Of a stretch of DNA of 52,890 bases, positions 44,101 to 52,890 are shown one piece after another (position 1 is the stretch's first letter; each line of letters begins with the position of its first letter). This DNA comes from Acinetobacter sp. CFCC 10889 (GTDB lineage Bacteria > Pseudomonadota > Gammaproteobacteria > Pseudomonadales > Moraxellaceae). The notes beneath the pieces were generated by a model. It was given only the letters and a program-made list of their open reading frames with translations, was not told the DNA's origin and searched no databases. The translations under genes were made by a program, and so were the position numbers. The stretch lies in NCBI RefSeq assembly GCF_003268395.1, contig NZ_LQXQ01000027.1, forward strand, positions 1 to 52,890, written 5' to 3'.

Positions 44101-44435
44101 ATGTAACAAGTACAAAAACGACACGTTCAATACAAAATACTGAAGCCTATACCGTAAAATCAGGAGAATCTTTAAATCTGATTGCAAATCGCCTTGGAAT
44201 TTCAGCAAATGAGTTGGCTGAACTCAATAACTTGAATGGTCGCACAGGTTTACAACGTGGTCAAAGTATTCGTATTCCAAAAACTGTGATCGAATATAAA
44301 GTGAAAAGTGGTGATTCTTTGATTCGTTTGGCAAGCAAGTATGGCATTGCTAGTAATGAGCTTGCGGAATTAAATGATATGAAACCCTCTACGCAATTGC
44401 GGATTGGTGATGTGATTAAAGTTCCAAACTTGTAA
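41152..44435 (+). pseudogene. mltD: Membrane-bound lytic murein transglycosylase D, frameshifted; multi-LysM
   Basis: The first frame (41152-42318) encodes a lipoprotein signal (lipobox LMTGC, Cys35), the SLT domain with catalytic Glu in LLPIIESSYDP, GMWQFIPSTGK and ALAAYNAGPGRI, and a degenerate LysM. The second frame (from about 42201 to 44435) carries a Pro/Thr-rich linker and eight LysM repeats, each like YTVQSGDSLSSVASKYNMSV. They meet at 42200-42204: one missing T would give NYKIYSSSSGGYWASS and a 1094-aa protein. If the shift is real, a truncated 388-aa enzyme without its peptidoglycan-binding repeats would be made. Otherwise it is an assembly error. E. coli MltD has far fewer LysM. 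Confidence 0.88.
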
Positions 44436-44477
44436 TTGAGTTATGTAAGAAAAAATAAGTAAAAGGATAGACTTAAT

Positions 44478-46322
44478 ATGCAATTAAGCTTTGCCTATGC
44501 AAAACAGTTTGGGGTGACCTTTGTTTTATCTGCAATGTTGAGTCAAGTCTGGGCGGCAGTCCAGACAACACCTTATATTGCCATTCACACCACCGCTAAG
44601 TATGCAAATGTGCAAGAGATGCCCTATGCCAATCCAACTGCACCTAAAGGTGGTTGGATCAGCCAAGCAGGCAACGGTACTTTTGATAATTTGAATGGAT
44701 TCAATGGTAAAGGTACGAGTGCTGAGGGGACTAACTTTTTATTTGATAGCTTAATGAGTTCATCACTCGATGAGCCAAGTGTTATGTATCCTTTGCTTGC
44801 AGAAAAAGTGACTTTTGATCCTGAAAAAACCAAATTTGTGATTTTTCATTTAAATCCCAAAGCACGTTTTAGTAATGGTACGCCTGTGACTGCCGAAGAT
44901 GTCAAATTTACTTTTGACAGTATTCAAGCCAAAGCCAATCCTGGTTTTCAGATGTATTTGTCTGATTTGGACAAAACCGAAGTTTTATCCAAATACCAAG
45001 TTAAAATGACATTTAAATCAGACAATAATTCGGAAATGCCGTTAATCTTGTCCTCACTTTCGATTTATTCCAAAGCCGATTGGAAAAATAAAGATTTTGC
45101 CAAAATTACGATGCAGCCAATCTTGGGTTCAGGTCCTTATGTGATTGATCGGATCGATGCGGGACGCAGTATTTCTTATAAGCGCAATCCAAACTATTGG
45201 GGTAAAGACTTAGCAGTCAATAAAGGTCGCTATAATTTTGATATCATTAAATTTGTCTATTACCGTAGTTTAGATATTGCATTTGAGGGTTTTAAATCGG
45301 GACAGTTTACCTTTCATGAGGAAAAAATGTCTCGTAAATGGACAACCGAATATAATTTTCCTGCAATAACTGCGGGAATGGTGAGCAAATATATTTCCAA
45401 AACTGCAAATCCTGCACCTACGCAAAGTTTTGTGTTTAATACCCGTAAAGCACCATTTAACGATATCTATTTTCGGCAAGCTTTAAGTTATGCTTATGAT
45501 TTTGAATGGTTAAATAAAGCTTTATTTTATGGGCAATATATTCGTTTAAATAGTTATTTCCAAAATAGTGAGTTGGCGGCTACTGGCAAGCCGAGTGAGC
45601 AAGAGCTGAAAATTCTGCAACCTTATTTGGCACGTTTACATCCTGTGCAACGTCAAGGGGTGTTAGCAGATTGGAAATATCCACCATCAGATGCCAGTGG
45701 TTTTAACCGTAATAATTTATTGATTGCACGGGCTTTATTGCTCAAAGCAGGTTATCGTTATAAAGATACAGTGTTGGTGGATCAAAAAGGGCAGCCGATT
45801 CGAATTGAATTTATGATATTTCAGGAAAGTTTAAATCGAACATTGATGCCATTTGTACGTAATTTAAAAAAATTGGGTATTCAAGTATCTGTGCGTCAAG
45901 TCGATGTCCCACAATATATTGAACGTATGCGCCGTTCGGACTTTCAGATGACCACCAATGTCATGCCACAATCTCTAACACCGGGCAATGAGCAAGCGCA
46001 GATGTGGAGTAGTAAAGCAGCAGATGAAGTTGGAAATTATAATTATGCAGGAATTAAAAATCCTGTGATTGATGAGGCTGTACAGCAAGTGATTCGTGCA
46101 CCAAATCGTGAGCAATTGATCATACGTACCAAAGTTTTGGATCGTTTATTGCGTTCAGGTTATTATCATATTTTAACTTATGGTAATGATAAAAATTGGT
46201 ATGCCTATTGGAATATGTATCAACAACCGAAAGTGAAACCCAAATTATCTTTAGGTTTAGACTATTGGTGGTCTGATCCAAAGCAGGCACAAAAAGTCAG
46301 TCAATATTTACGTAAACAATAA
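44478..46322 (+). CDS. yejA: Peptide ABC transporter, substrate-binding protein YejA
   Basis: This periplasmic SBP family 5 protein (614 aa) captures oligopeptides for the YejBEF importer. After a signal peptide ending near WAAVQTTP it shows the family start (LPYPxANPxAPKGG-like) MPYANPTAPKGGWISQAGNG and the binding cleft block VTAEDVKFTFDSIQA. In E. coli the Yej system imports microcin C and other peptides. AAGGA precedes the ATG. It is the first gene of yejABEF, 58 bp upstream of yejB. Confidence 0.94.
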   Translation: MQLSFAYAKQFGVTFVLSAMLSQVWAAVQTTPYIAIHTTAKYANVQEMPYANPTAPKGGWISQAGNGTFDNLNGFNGKGTSAEGTNFLFDSLMSSSLDEPSVMYPLLAEKVTFDPEKTKFVIFHLNPKARFSNGTPVTAEDVKFTFDSIQAKANPGFQMYLSDLDKTEVLSKYQVKMTFKSDNNSEMPLILSSLSIYSKADWKNKDFAKITMQPILGSGPYVIDRIDAGRSISYKRNPNYWGKDLAVNKGRYNFDIIKFVYYRSLDIAFEGFKSGQFTFHEEKMSRKWTTEYNFPAITAGMVSKYISKTANPAPTQSFVFNTRKAPFNDIYFRQALSYAYDFEWLNKALFYGQYIRLNSYFQNSELAATGKPSEQELKILQPYLARLHPVQRQGVLADWKYPPSDASGFNRNNLLIARALLLKAGYRYKDTVLVDQKGQPIRIEFMIFQESLNRTLMPFVRNLKKLGIQVSVRQVDVPQYIERMRRSDFQMTTNVMPQSLTPGNEQAQMWSSKAADEVGNYNYAGIKNPVIDEAVQQVIRAPNREQLIIRTKVLDRLLRSGYYHILTYGNDKNWYAYWNMYQQPKVKPKLSLGLDYWWSDPKQAQKVSQYLRKQ

Positions 46323-46379
46323 TTTAGGCTGTATTTGGGCAAAAATAAAAGCCATGCGCTGATAAGGAATGTCTAATCA

Positions 46380-47459
46380 ATGGGCACATACATTCTCAAA
46401 CGACTTCTACTGATCATTCCCACATTGTTTTTTATTTTATTGATTAACTTTGTGGTGATCCAACTCGCACCGGGTGGTCCTGTAGAACAAGCCATTCAAC
46501 AGGCTGAAAACTTTCAGGGTATGGCTAATGCACCTGCGGGCGCAGAAGTAACATCTGCTTCAAATAATCCCAGTCAGTATCAAGGCGCACGGGGTTTAAG
46601 TGAAGATATGGTGGAAAAAATCAAAGCACAATATGGCTTTGATCGACCTGCACATGAACGTTTTTGGATGATGCTTAAAGGGTATATGCAGTTTGATTTT
46701 GGGACGAGTTTTTTTAAAGATAAACCTGTAACACAGTTGTTGTGGGAAAAAATGCCTGTGACGGTGTCTTTGGGTTTATGGAGCACTTTGCTGATTTATT
46801 TGGTGTCGATTCCGCTTGGAATTAAAAAAGCCAAACAGCATGGCATGATCTTTGATAAATCAACCTCACTCATCTTAGCCGTGGGCTATGCTGTCCCTTC
46901 TTTTGTGTTTGCTGTTTTATTGATTGTATTCTTTGCAGGTGGTTCATATTTTCAATGGTTTCCGCTGCAAGGTTTAGTTTCGGATGATTTTCAAAGTTTA
47001 AGTCTATTGGGCAAAATTAAAGATTATTTTTGGCACATGACTTTGCCTTTGATCGCCATTGTGTTGGGTGGTTTTGCAGGTTTGACCTATTTGACCAAAT
47101 ATTCATTTATGGAAGAACTGAACAAGCAATATGTGATTGCTGCACGTGCCAAAGGCTTAAATGAAAATCGGGTGTTGTATGGACATGTGTTTCGTAATGC
47201 GATGTTGATTGTGATCGCAGGCTTGCCTGAAGCTTTGGTGGGGATTTTCTTTGTTGGAAATTTATTTATTGAAATTATTTTCAACTTAGATGGTTTAGGG
47301 TTACTTGGTTTTGAGGCGATAACCCAACGTGATTATCCTGTGATTTTTGGCACATTGTTTTTATTTACCTTATTAGGTTTAATTTTACGTTTGATTAGCG
47401 ATGTACTCTATCAAATTATTGATCCACGTATTAATTTTGAATCGAGAGGTGCAAAATAA
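46380..47459 (+). CDS. yejB: Peptide ABC transporter permease YejB
   Basis: This inner-membrane permease has an N-terminal helix (LKRLLLIIPTLFFILLINFV) followed by APGGP, the mark of DppB/OppB-type permeases. The C-terminal domain has the EAA loop as VIAARAKGLNENRVLYGHVF (about residues 252-271). About six transmembrane helices are visible. Length (359 aa) fits YejB. The stop codon overlaps the yejE start (TAATG), so the two permeases are translationally coupled. Confidence 0.94.
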   Translation: MGTYILKRLLLIIPTLFFILLINFVVIQLAPGGPVEQAIQQAENFQGMANAPAGAEVTSASNNPSQYQGARGLSEDMVEKIKAQYGFDRPAHERFWMMLKGYMQFDFGTSFFKDKPVTQLLWEKMPVTVSLGLWSTLLIYLVSIPLGIKKAKQHGMIFDKSTSLILAVGYAVPSFVFAVLLIVFFAGGSYFQWFPLQGLVSDDFQSLSLLGKIKDYFWHMTLPLIAIVLGGFAGLTYLTKYSFMEELNKQYVIAARAKGLNENRVLYGHVFRNAMLIVIAGLPEALVGIFFVGNLFIEIIFNLDGLGLLGFEAITQRDYPVIFGTLFLFTLLGLILRLISDVLYQIIDPRINFESRGAK

Positions 47460-48472
47460 TGTCACCGATCATGCAAGCCCGATTGAAAAGATTTAAGAAT
47501 AATCGTCTTGGTTTTGGCTGTTTTATTTTATTTATTATTATTTTTATCTTGTCTTTGGGTGCGGAGTTCATTGCCAATGATAAGCCATTGTTAGTGAAAT
47601 ATGATGAGCAATATTACACACCAGTTCTAAAAAAATATCCTGAAACGACTTTTGGTGGTGTGTTTGAGACTGAGGCAGATTATCGTGATCCTGCGGTACA
47701 ACAGATGATTGATGCCAAAGGTTGGGCAGTATGGCCAATCTTACGTTATTCCTATCAAACGCCTAATTTGGATTTGGCTGTGCCATTGCCATCTCCACCG
47801 ACTACACAAAATTGGCTAGGTACAGATGATCAAGGACGAGATGTTGTTGCACGTATTTTATATGGTTTACGTGTGTCTTTGTTGTTTGGTTTGGCACTGA
47901 CTTTATTTGCTTCAGTCATCGGCATTATTGTCGGGGCGATTCAGGGCTATTATGGTGGTTGGATTGATTTATTAGGGCAGCGTGTGCTTGAAGTGTGGGG
48001 CGGATTGCCAACACTTTTTATGATCATGATTTTGGTGAGTTTATTTACTCCAAGTGTCTATTGGTTATTTTTGATCATGTTGGTTTTTGGCTGGCCTGCT
48101 TTAGTTGGTTTGGTACGTGCGGAGTTTTTGCGTGCTCGAAATTTAGATTATGTTCGTGCAGCACGGTCTTTGGGTGTGCGTGATATCACGATTATGTTTC
48201 GTCATATTTTACCGAATGCCATGAGCTCAAGTTTGTCGCAGTTACCCTTTATGTTGACTGCGAATATTACTGCGCTGACTGCACTCGATTTTCTCGGTTA
48301 TGGTTTGCCCCCTGATGCTGCATCTTTGGGTGAGTTGTTACTACAAGGTAAAAATAATTTAACTGCACCATGGTTGGCATTGTCAGGCTTCTTTACTTTG
48401 GCTTTGGTACTTTCTTTATTGATTTATATTGGGGAGGCGACTCGAGATGCATTCGATCCAAGACGTCAATAA
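47459..48472 (+). CDS. yejE: Peptide ABC transporter permease YejE
   Basis: This is the second permease subunit. It has an N-terminal helix near residues 18-37 (CFILFIIIFILSLGAEFIAN), the periplasmic block NWLGTDDQGRDVVARILYGL, and the EAA motif RARNLDYVRAARSLGVRD (about 224). The C-terminus ends DAFDPRR, typical of DppC/OppC-type subunits. Its last 26 bp overlap the yejF coding region. Confidence 0.94.
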   Translation: MSPIMQARLKRFKNNRLGFGCFILFIIIFILSLGAEFIANDKPLLVKYDEQYYTPVLKKYPETTFGGVFETEADYRDPAVQQMIDAKGWAVWPILRYSYQTPNLDLAVPLPSPPTTQNWLGTDDQGRDVVARILYGLRVSLLFGLALTLFASVIGIIVGAIQGYYGGWIDLLGQRVLEVWGGLPTLFMIMILVSLFTPSVYWLFLIMLVFGWPALVGLVRAEFLRARNLDYVRAARSLGVRDITIMFRHILPNAMSSSLSQLPFMLTANITALTALDFLGYGLPPDAASLGELLLQGKNNLTAPWLALSGFFTLALVLSLLIYIGEATRDAFDPRRQ

Positions 48473-50045
48473 AGACGCAAAACTTGTGTTATCAGTACGC
48501 CATTTACATATCCAAAATCAGCAACAGGATCTAGTTAAAAATCTGAGTTTTGATCTACATGCGGGTGAAACTGTTGCCATTGTGGGGGAAAGTGGTTCAG
48601 GTAAGTCGATCAGTAGCTTAGCAATGTTGGGTTTATTGCCTGAACATTTAAAAATCACAGGTGAAGCTAACTTGGACGGGCAAAATTTATTGACCATGAA
48701 TGAAGCACAGCTTCGCCAAGTTCGTGGGCAAAAAATTGCCATGATTTTCCAAGAGCCTATGACTGCACTGAATCCTTTGCATCGGGTAGAAAAAATTATC
48801 GGTGAACCTTTATTGCTCAATGGGCTGTCGAAAGCAAAAGTGCGTAAGCGGGTTATTGATCTACTGACCGATGTTGGGATTCCTGATCCTGAGGAAAAGC
48901 TCAGTCGTTATCCGCATGAGTTGTCAGGTGGGCAACGACAACGGGTGATGATCGCCGCTGCGTTGGCTTTAGAGCCAGATATTATTATTGCCGATGAGCC
49001 AACTACTGCTTTGGATGTGACCTTACAAGCGCAGGTGTTAAACCTCTTACAATTGCTGATTTTAAATCATGATATGTCGATGATTTTGATTAGTCATGAT
49101 TTGAATTTGGTCAGACGTTATGCCAATCAAGTAATCGTGATGAATAAAGGCATAGTGGAGGAGCAAGGCAAAGTGAGTGAAATTTTTAATACGCCAAAAG
49201 CTGACTATACCAAGCATTTATTAGACCATGATTTTGGTGCAGCTAATCCTACACCACCAGATGATCCATCGCATTTGGTTCTGTCTTTGCATCATGTGGG
49301 GGTTAAATTTCCCATCAAAGAGGGGTTGCTCAATCGGGTCAAAGATTATTTTGTCGCAGTTGAGCCTTTGGAATTACGTTTACATGAATCTGAGTCCATC
49401 GGCATCGTAGGGGAAAGTGGTTCAGGTAAAACCTCTTTGGCGTTGGCTGTAGCACGTTTGATTGAGAGTGATGGCTTAATTGTTTTGTTTAATCAGGATT
49501 TAAATAAACTGAAAGAGTCAAAATTACGCCCGCTGCGTGCGGATTTTCAAATGGTATTTCAAGATCCATTTAGCAGTTTAAATCCACGTATGACTGTTGA
49601 ACAAATTATTGGTGAAGGTTTAGCATTAAAGAAACTCAAAGCATCCGAAATTGCTGAGCGTATTGATGAAGCTTTGTTAAAAGTTGAATTGCCTGTAGAT
49701 TTTAAACAACGTTATCCGCATGAGTTATCTGGTGGGCAACGACAACGTATTGCTTTGGCACGTGCCTTGGTGCTACGTCCGAAACTGATTATTTTTGATG
49801 AGCCAACTTCAGCTTTGGATCGAACAACGCAACGTGCCATTGTAAAATTGTTAAGACAGTTGCAAGCTGAGTTTCATATTAGTTACTTATTTATTAGTCA
49901 TGATTTACAAGTGGTGAAAGCGTTATGTCATAAAGTTTTGGTACTACGTCATGCAAAAGTGATTGAATTTCAAAGTACTGAAGATTTATTTGCACACCCA
50001 AAAACTGACTATACCAAACAACTGATTTCAGCGAGTCAGTATTGA
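48447..50045 (+). CDS. yejF: Peptide ABC transporter ATPase YejF (two ABC domains)
   Basis: This protein has two fused nucleotide-binding domains in one polypeptide. NBD1 has Walker A GESGSGKS, signature LSGGQRQR and Walker [12 protein letters not shown]2 has [16 protein letters not shown] and LIIFDEPT. Both are followed by the His-switch as LISHD and FISHD. I prefer the ATG at 48447, 9 nt after GGGGAGG, over the frame's earlier opening at 48429 (532 aa). It energises YejBE for peptide import and closes the operon; I see no clear terminator directly after it. Confidence 0.95.
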   Translation: MHSIQDVNKDAKLVLSVRHLHIQNQQQDLVKNLSFDLHAGETVAIVGESGSGKSISSLAMLGLLPEHLKITGEANLDGQNLLTMNEAQLRQVRGQKIAMIFQEPMTALNPLHRVEKIIGEPLLLNGLSKAKVRKRVIDLLTDVGIPDPEEKLSRYPHELSGGQRQRVMIAAALALEPDIIIADEPTTALDVTLQAQVLNLLQLLILNHDMSMILISHDLNLVRRYANQVIVMNKGIVEEQGKVSEIFNTPKADYTKHLLDHDFGAANPTPPDDPSHLVLSLHHVGVKFPIKEGLLNRVKDYFVAVEPLELRLHESESIGIVGESGSGKTSLALAVARLIESDGLIVLFNQDLNKLKESKLRPLRADFQMVFQDPFSSLNPRMTVEQIIGEGLALKKLKASEIAERIDEALLKVELPVDFKQRYPHELSGGQRQRIALARALVLRPKLIIFDEPTSALDRTTQRAIVKLLRQLQAEFHISYLFISHDLQVVKALCHKVLVLRHAKVIEFQSTEDLFAHPKTDYTKQLISASQY

Positions 50046-50124
50046 TAATCCATATAAAATAGCACAGTGAGCAAATTTGACATGAGATATTGTCAGATTT
50101 TGCTTGACCATTTTAAAAAATAAT

Positions 50125-50142
50125 TTAGAGTAAATATTCTAA
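50125..50142 (+). promoter_or_regulatory. 18-bp palindromic operator candidate (second copy)
   Basis: TTAGAGTAAATATTCTAA is an inverted repeat with one arm mismatch, 20 bp upstream of the flavin oxidoreductase ATG. It differs at one position from TTAGAGTAAATACTCTAA found in the same orientation upstream of the SCP2/alcohol dehydrogenase operon. TTGACC lies just upstream, so the site probably overlaps the core promoter. Confidence 0.6.
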
Positions 50143-50162
50143 AAATAATTTCGAGAACGATC

Positions 50163-51407
50163 ATGAGCCATATTGCACAAGCATTTACCATCCGAAATAC
50201 CACATTTAAAAACCGCATTATCAAAGGTGCGATGAGCGAAGCTTTGGCAAATCATGCGGGTCAGCCAAATAAATTGCATTTAGGTTTGTACGATGCATGG
50301 GGCAAAGGTGGTTTGGGTTGTGCTATCACAGGCAACGTCATGGTAGATTTTCGTGCCAAGAATGAACCGGGTGTGGTCGTGGTTGAAACTGAGCGTGATC
50401 TCGCAAAGTTAACCGAATGGGCGAATCTTGGTAAACAACATGGCATGGTGCAATTGGTACAATTGTCACATCCGGGGCGTCAGTGTCCACGTGGTTTAAA
50501 TAAAGAAACGGTTGCGCCATCTGCGGTGGCATTTAGTCCATTATTGGCATCTACTTTTGGTACACCACGTGCACTTGAAGAGTCTGAAATTTTAGATTTG
50601 ATTCAACGTTTTGCTGAGTCTGCACGAATTTGTGAAAAAGCAGGTTTTGAAGGTGTGCAATTACATGGTGCACATGGTTATTTGATCAGTCAGTTTTTAT
50701 CACCATTGACCAATAAACGCCAAGATCAATGGGGCGGTTCGGTTGAAAACCGTATGCGTTTCCTCTTGGAAATTTATAAAGCAGTCCGTGCAAAAACATC
50801 TGAAAACTTTATTATTTCTGTAAAACTCAACTCTGCGGATTTCCAGCGTGGGGGGATTACAGAAGAAGAAGTGATTCAAGTATTTAAAGCGATTGATACA
50901 GCTGGGATTGATCTGATTGAGGTCTCAGGTGGGACCTATGAAGCACCTGCAATGGCAGGCGCAAAAGCGGATCAACGGAAGGCAAGTACGATTGCTCGTG
51001 AAGCTTATTTTTTAGATTTTGCTGAAAAAATTCGCAAAGAAGTGAAGTGTCAGTTGATGGTAACTGGTGGTTTCCGTACAGCGCAAGGCATGAATGCTGC
51101 TTTGGACAGTGGTGCATGTGAGTTTATCGGCGTTGCACGTCCTTTCGCTGTAGAAACAGACATTAGCAATAGTTTGATTGCAGGGCGTGATGTGCGTTAT
51201 GCAGTAGAGCAGATTAAAACGGGTATTCCATTTGTTGATAAAATGGCGATCATGGAAATTCTTTGGTACGCAGCACAATTTAAGGCGATTGGAGAAGGTA
51301 AAAAACCAAATCCAAAATTGTCACCGCTCAAAGTATTTTTAAATTATGCAAAAAATAACGTGAAAGCCGTGATTCAGGGGCGTGTCAATTCACGTAAATC
51401 GGCTTAA
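50163..51407 (+). CDS. NADH:flavin oxidoreductase (old yellow enzyme family)
   Basis: This FMN-dependent TIM-barrel enoate reductase has KNRIIKGAMSEALA at the N-terminus, VQLSHPGRQCPRG (about 100), GVQLHGAHGYLISQFLSPL (about 167) with the substrate-binding His/Asn-type pair, GSVENRMRF, and the C-terminal FMN-phosphate block MVTGGFRT and EFIGVARPFA. Length (414 aa) exceeds simple OYE (about 360), with a C-terminal extension, but no FAD/NADH domain as in 2,4-dienoyl-CoA reductase. The substrate is unknown; such enzymes reduce activated C=C bonds. The operator at 50125-50142 suggests inducible control. Its TAA shares bases with the convergent GST stop codon. Confidence 0.9.
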   Translation: MSHIAQAFTIRNTTFKNRIIKGAMSEALANHAGQPNKLHLGLYDAWGKGGLGCAITGNVMVDFRAKNEPGVVVVETERDLAKLTEWANLGKQHGMVQLVQLSHPGRQCPRGLNKETVAPSAVAFSPLLASTFGTPRALEESEILDLIQRFAESARICEKAGFEGVQLHGAHGYLISQFLSPLTNKRQDQWGGSVENRMRFLLEIYKAVRAKTSENFIISVKLNSADFQRGGITEEEVIQVFKAIDTAGIDLIEVSGGTYEAPAMAGAKADQRKASTIAREAYFLDFAEKIRKEVKCQLMVTGGFRTAQGMNAALDSGACEFIGVARPFAVETDISNSLIAGRDVRYAVEQIKTGIPFVDKMAIMEILWYAAQFKAIGEGKKPNPKLSPLKVFLNYAKNNVKAVIQGRVNSRKSA

Positions 51408-52108
51408 TCCGCTTTTTGCCAATACTGTGCAAAAACTGAAGTAGACCATTGTCCTTTCAAGCATGCAGTTTGAAAGGCGGGTCTATTTTCGATTTGTAAA
51501 AGGTATCTATTAATATTTTTAAAATTTTGCAAAGTTGGGTTTAACTGAATACAAGCCGATAAAGGAAACCACATTAAAATATCTGCACTACTGAATTGTG
51601 TGCCCGACATCCATGTATGTTGTTGTAAGTGTTGATCTATAAATTGCATTTGTTGTTGTAATGCTGCATTTAAATAAGCGCGATCAAAACCATATTTAAA
51701 AAATTTGGAAATAAAACGTACAGGAAAAGGTGTATGTTGCACAATTTGTGCAAAGATCTGTTTTAACGCCAAATTTGGCATAAAAGAAGCATCAGCAAAA
51801 TTTTTCCAATAATAAAAATATTCAATTTCTTTTAAATCTGCACAGACATTCACATTTAACTTATTTTGCAAATGACATAGAAAATCTGCAATTGCTGAAC
51901 TTTCAGTTAGGATTGAGAAGTCTTCTTGTTCATTTTGACGAAAAGCCACAGTAGGAAATTTTTTAAAAGGATGTGGATGGTTGTGGCTATGTTGTTCTTG
52001 TATATGCTCAGTAAACGTGATTAATTCATAATCGAGGTTTAATTCTTCACATAACCATACAATGCGCTGTGAACGTGAGTTTTGCAGATGATATATTTGT
52101 ATTTGCAT
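51404..52108 (-). CDS. Glutathione S-transferase family protein
   Basis: The protein (234 aa) has an N-terminal thioredoxin fold (IYHLQNSRSQRIVWLCEELN, residues 5-24, where Ser replaces the usual catalytic Tyr/Cys). The cis-Pro block KKFPTV and TESSAIADFL of the GSH site follow, and then an all-helical C-terminal domain with SADILMWFPL. It is a cytoplasmic enzyme of unknown substrate. Its stop codon overlaps that of the flavin oxidoreductase gene within the 4-bp palindrome TTAA. It is divergent from the YiiX-type gene, with a 91-bp shared promoter region. Confidence 0.88.
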   Translation of the reverse strand: MQIQIYHLQNSRSQRIVWLCEELNLDYELITFTEHIQEQHSHNHPHPFKKFPTVAFRQNEQEDFSILTESSAIADFLCHLQNKLNVNVCADLKEIEYFYYWKNFADASFMPNLALKQIFAQIVQHTPFPVRFISKFFKYGFDRAYLNAALQQQMQFIDQHLQQHTWMSGTQFSSADILMWFPLSACIQLNPTLQNFKNINRYLLQIENRPAFQTACLKGQWSTSVFAQYWQKAD

Positions 52109-52199
52109 TTAGATTTCTACTTTTGCAGCGATTCTAATATTCGATGCTACTATTGTTGTGTGATGATATTTAAAACAATAACATGGATGATTTTAAGCT

Positions 52200-52796
52200 G
52201 TGAGACAATTAATTTATAAATTATTTTATCTGATTTTATTTTTGAGTTGCAGTCATACCTATGCGATACAGTTACAAACGGGTGATATTATTTTCCACAC
52301 TTCAAAGTCTACACAAAGTCAGGTGATTCAACTTGCAACGCATTCTCCCTATAGTCATATGGGAATGGTGGTCAATAAAAATGGTAAATTATGGGTGTTA
52401 GAAGCAATTCAGCCTGTGAAATATACCGCATTTCAGGCATGGGTGAAGCGTGGTGTGGGGCAAAAATATGTGGTGAAAAGATTACATAAAGCTTTGAATG
52501 TACAACAACAAGCAGCTTTAGTACAACATGCTGAAAAATATTTGGGCAAACCTTATGATATTTATTTTGAATGGGATGATCAGGCGATTTATTGTTCTGA
52601 AATCGTGTGGAAAGCCTATAAACATGCGTTGGGGATCGAGTTAGCGCCTTTAGCACGATTAAAAGATTTTGATTTAACCCATAACAAAGTTAAAAGTTTG
52701 ATGCAGCAACGTTATGGACAACGTATTCCATTACAAGAGCAGGTAATTAGCCCGAAGGCATTGTTTGATTCGAAACTGCTCAAAACAATTCAATAA
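52200..52796 (+). CDS. YiiX-type permuted papain-like amidase, exported
   Basis: This 198-aa protein has a signal peptide (LIYKLFYLILFLSCSHTYA) and the permuted NlpC/P60 (YiiX/YebB-like) fold. LQTGDIIFHTSKSTQS starts the domain, the catalytic His is in SPYSHMGMVV (about 58) and the catalytic Cys follows in AIYCSEIVWKAYK (about 137), which is the reversed His-then-Cys order typical of this group. It may cleave amide bonds in lipids or peptides; the substrate is unknown. It starts at GTG; a nearby upstream ATG is in another frame and stops after six codons. A terminator follows. Confidence 0.88.
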   Translation: MRQLIYKLFYLILFLSCSHTYAIQLQTGDIIFHTSKSTQSQVIQLATHSPYSHMGMVVNKNGKLWVLEAIQPVKYTAFQAWVKRGVGQKYVVKRLHKALNVQQQAALVQHAEKYLGKPYDIYFEWDDQAIYCSEIVWKAYKHALGIELAPLARLKDFDLTHNKVKSLMQQRYGQRIPLQEQVISPKALFDSKLLKTIQ

Positions 52797-52833
52797 TGGT
52801 GACTTAGACTGAATTTTAGATTAATTAGGCATA

Positions 52834-52864
52834 AAAAAACTGAGTCATGATGCTCAGGTTTTTT
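52834..52864. terminator. Terminator of the YiiX-type gene
   Basis: AAAAACTGAG and CTCAGGTTTTT pair around an 8-nt loop with one G mispair, followed by a T-run. The rest of the window to 52890 shows nothing else recognisable. Confidence 0.8.
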
Positions 52865-52890
52865 ATAAGAATGCAAAACATTCTAGAATG

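Overview
The window is AT-rich chromosomal DNA of a gammaproteobacterium, almost certainly an Acinetobacter; the species cannot be settled by eye. Indicators are the fused RNase HI-DnaQ gene, a FimL homologue, the PA3496-family/YgfB pair, a sigma-70 factor with a very acidic spacer, a very large multi-LysM MltD, and low-GC codon use. Most of the window is core housekeeping sequence. I see no prophage, insertion sequence, integron or resistance gene, and no recognisable transcription factor other than RpoD.

Layout. 1-480: the last spacer and terminal repeat of a type I-F CRISPR array cut by the window edge, a bidirectional terminator, and tRNA-Asn on the minus strand with a strong promoter. 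478-5.9 kb: an orphan ORF, photolyase, a SlyD-type isomerase, type II NADH dehydrogenase and a PBP5-type carboxypeptidase. 6-14.2 kb: M61 peptidase, APC permease, an iron alcohol dehydrogenase/SCP2 pair, lipB, and an M24-like peptidase with a diiron-type hydrolase. 14.2-18.9 kb: ybeD, rpoD, a PA3496-family protein, ygfB and an ELM1-like protein. 19.1-25.8 kb: a tiny exported beta-helix protein, a YqiJ/flotillin pair, a 650-bp intergenic region with a decayed small gene or structured RNA, trpS, a DUF808 protein and a zinc metalloprotease. 25.8-32.6 kb: two unknown proteins, a CPA1 antiporter, a histone-deacetylase-like hydrolase, a secreted alpha/beta hydrolase, an Atl protein, a small membrane protein and a broken universal stress gene. 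32.9-36.8 kb: the rsmI / lpoA-yraN-dolP cluster followed by a broken alpha/beta hydrolase. 36.8-44.4 kb: nudC, fimL, rnhA-dnaQ and a frameshifted mltD. 44.5-50 kb: the yejABEF peptide importer operon. 50-52.9 kb: an old-yellow-enzyme-family oxidoreductase, a glutathione transferase and a YiiX-type peptidase.

Main points of interest: (1) the CRISPR tail; (2) a near-identical 18-bp palindrome, in the same orientation to its gene, upstream of both the SCP2/alcohol-dehydrogenase operon and the flavin oxidoreductase about 39 kb away, which implies a shared regulator encoded elsewhere; (3) three genes between 32 and 44 kb each broken by a single-base indel, which may be real decay or assembly error; (4) the unexplained 22.05-22.70 kb region; (5) an 18-bp perfect inverted repeat at 32.8 kb; (6) a disulfide-capped miniature beta-helix protein. 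No clearly novel multi-gene system is evident. The best candidates for undescribed biology are the small intergenic elements and the few unknown proteins.
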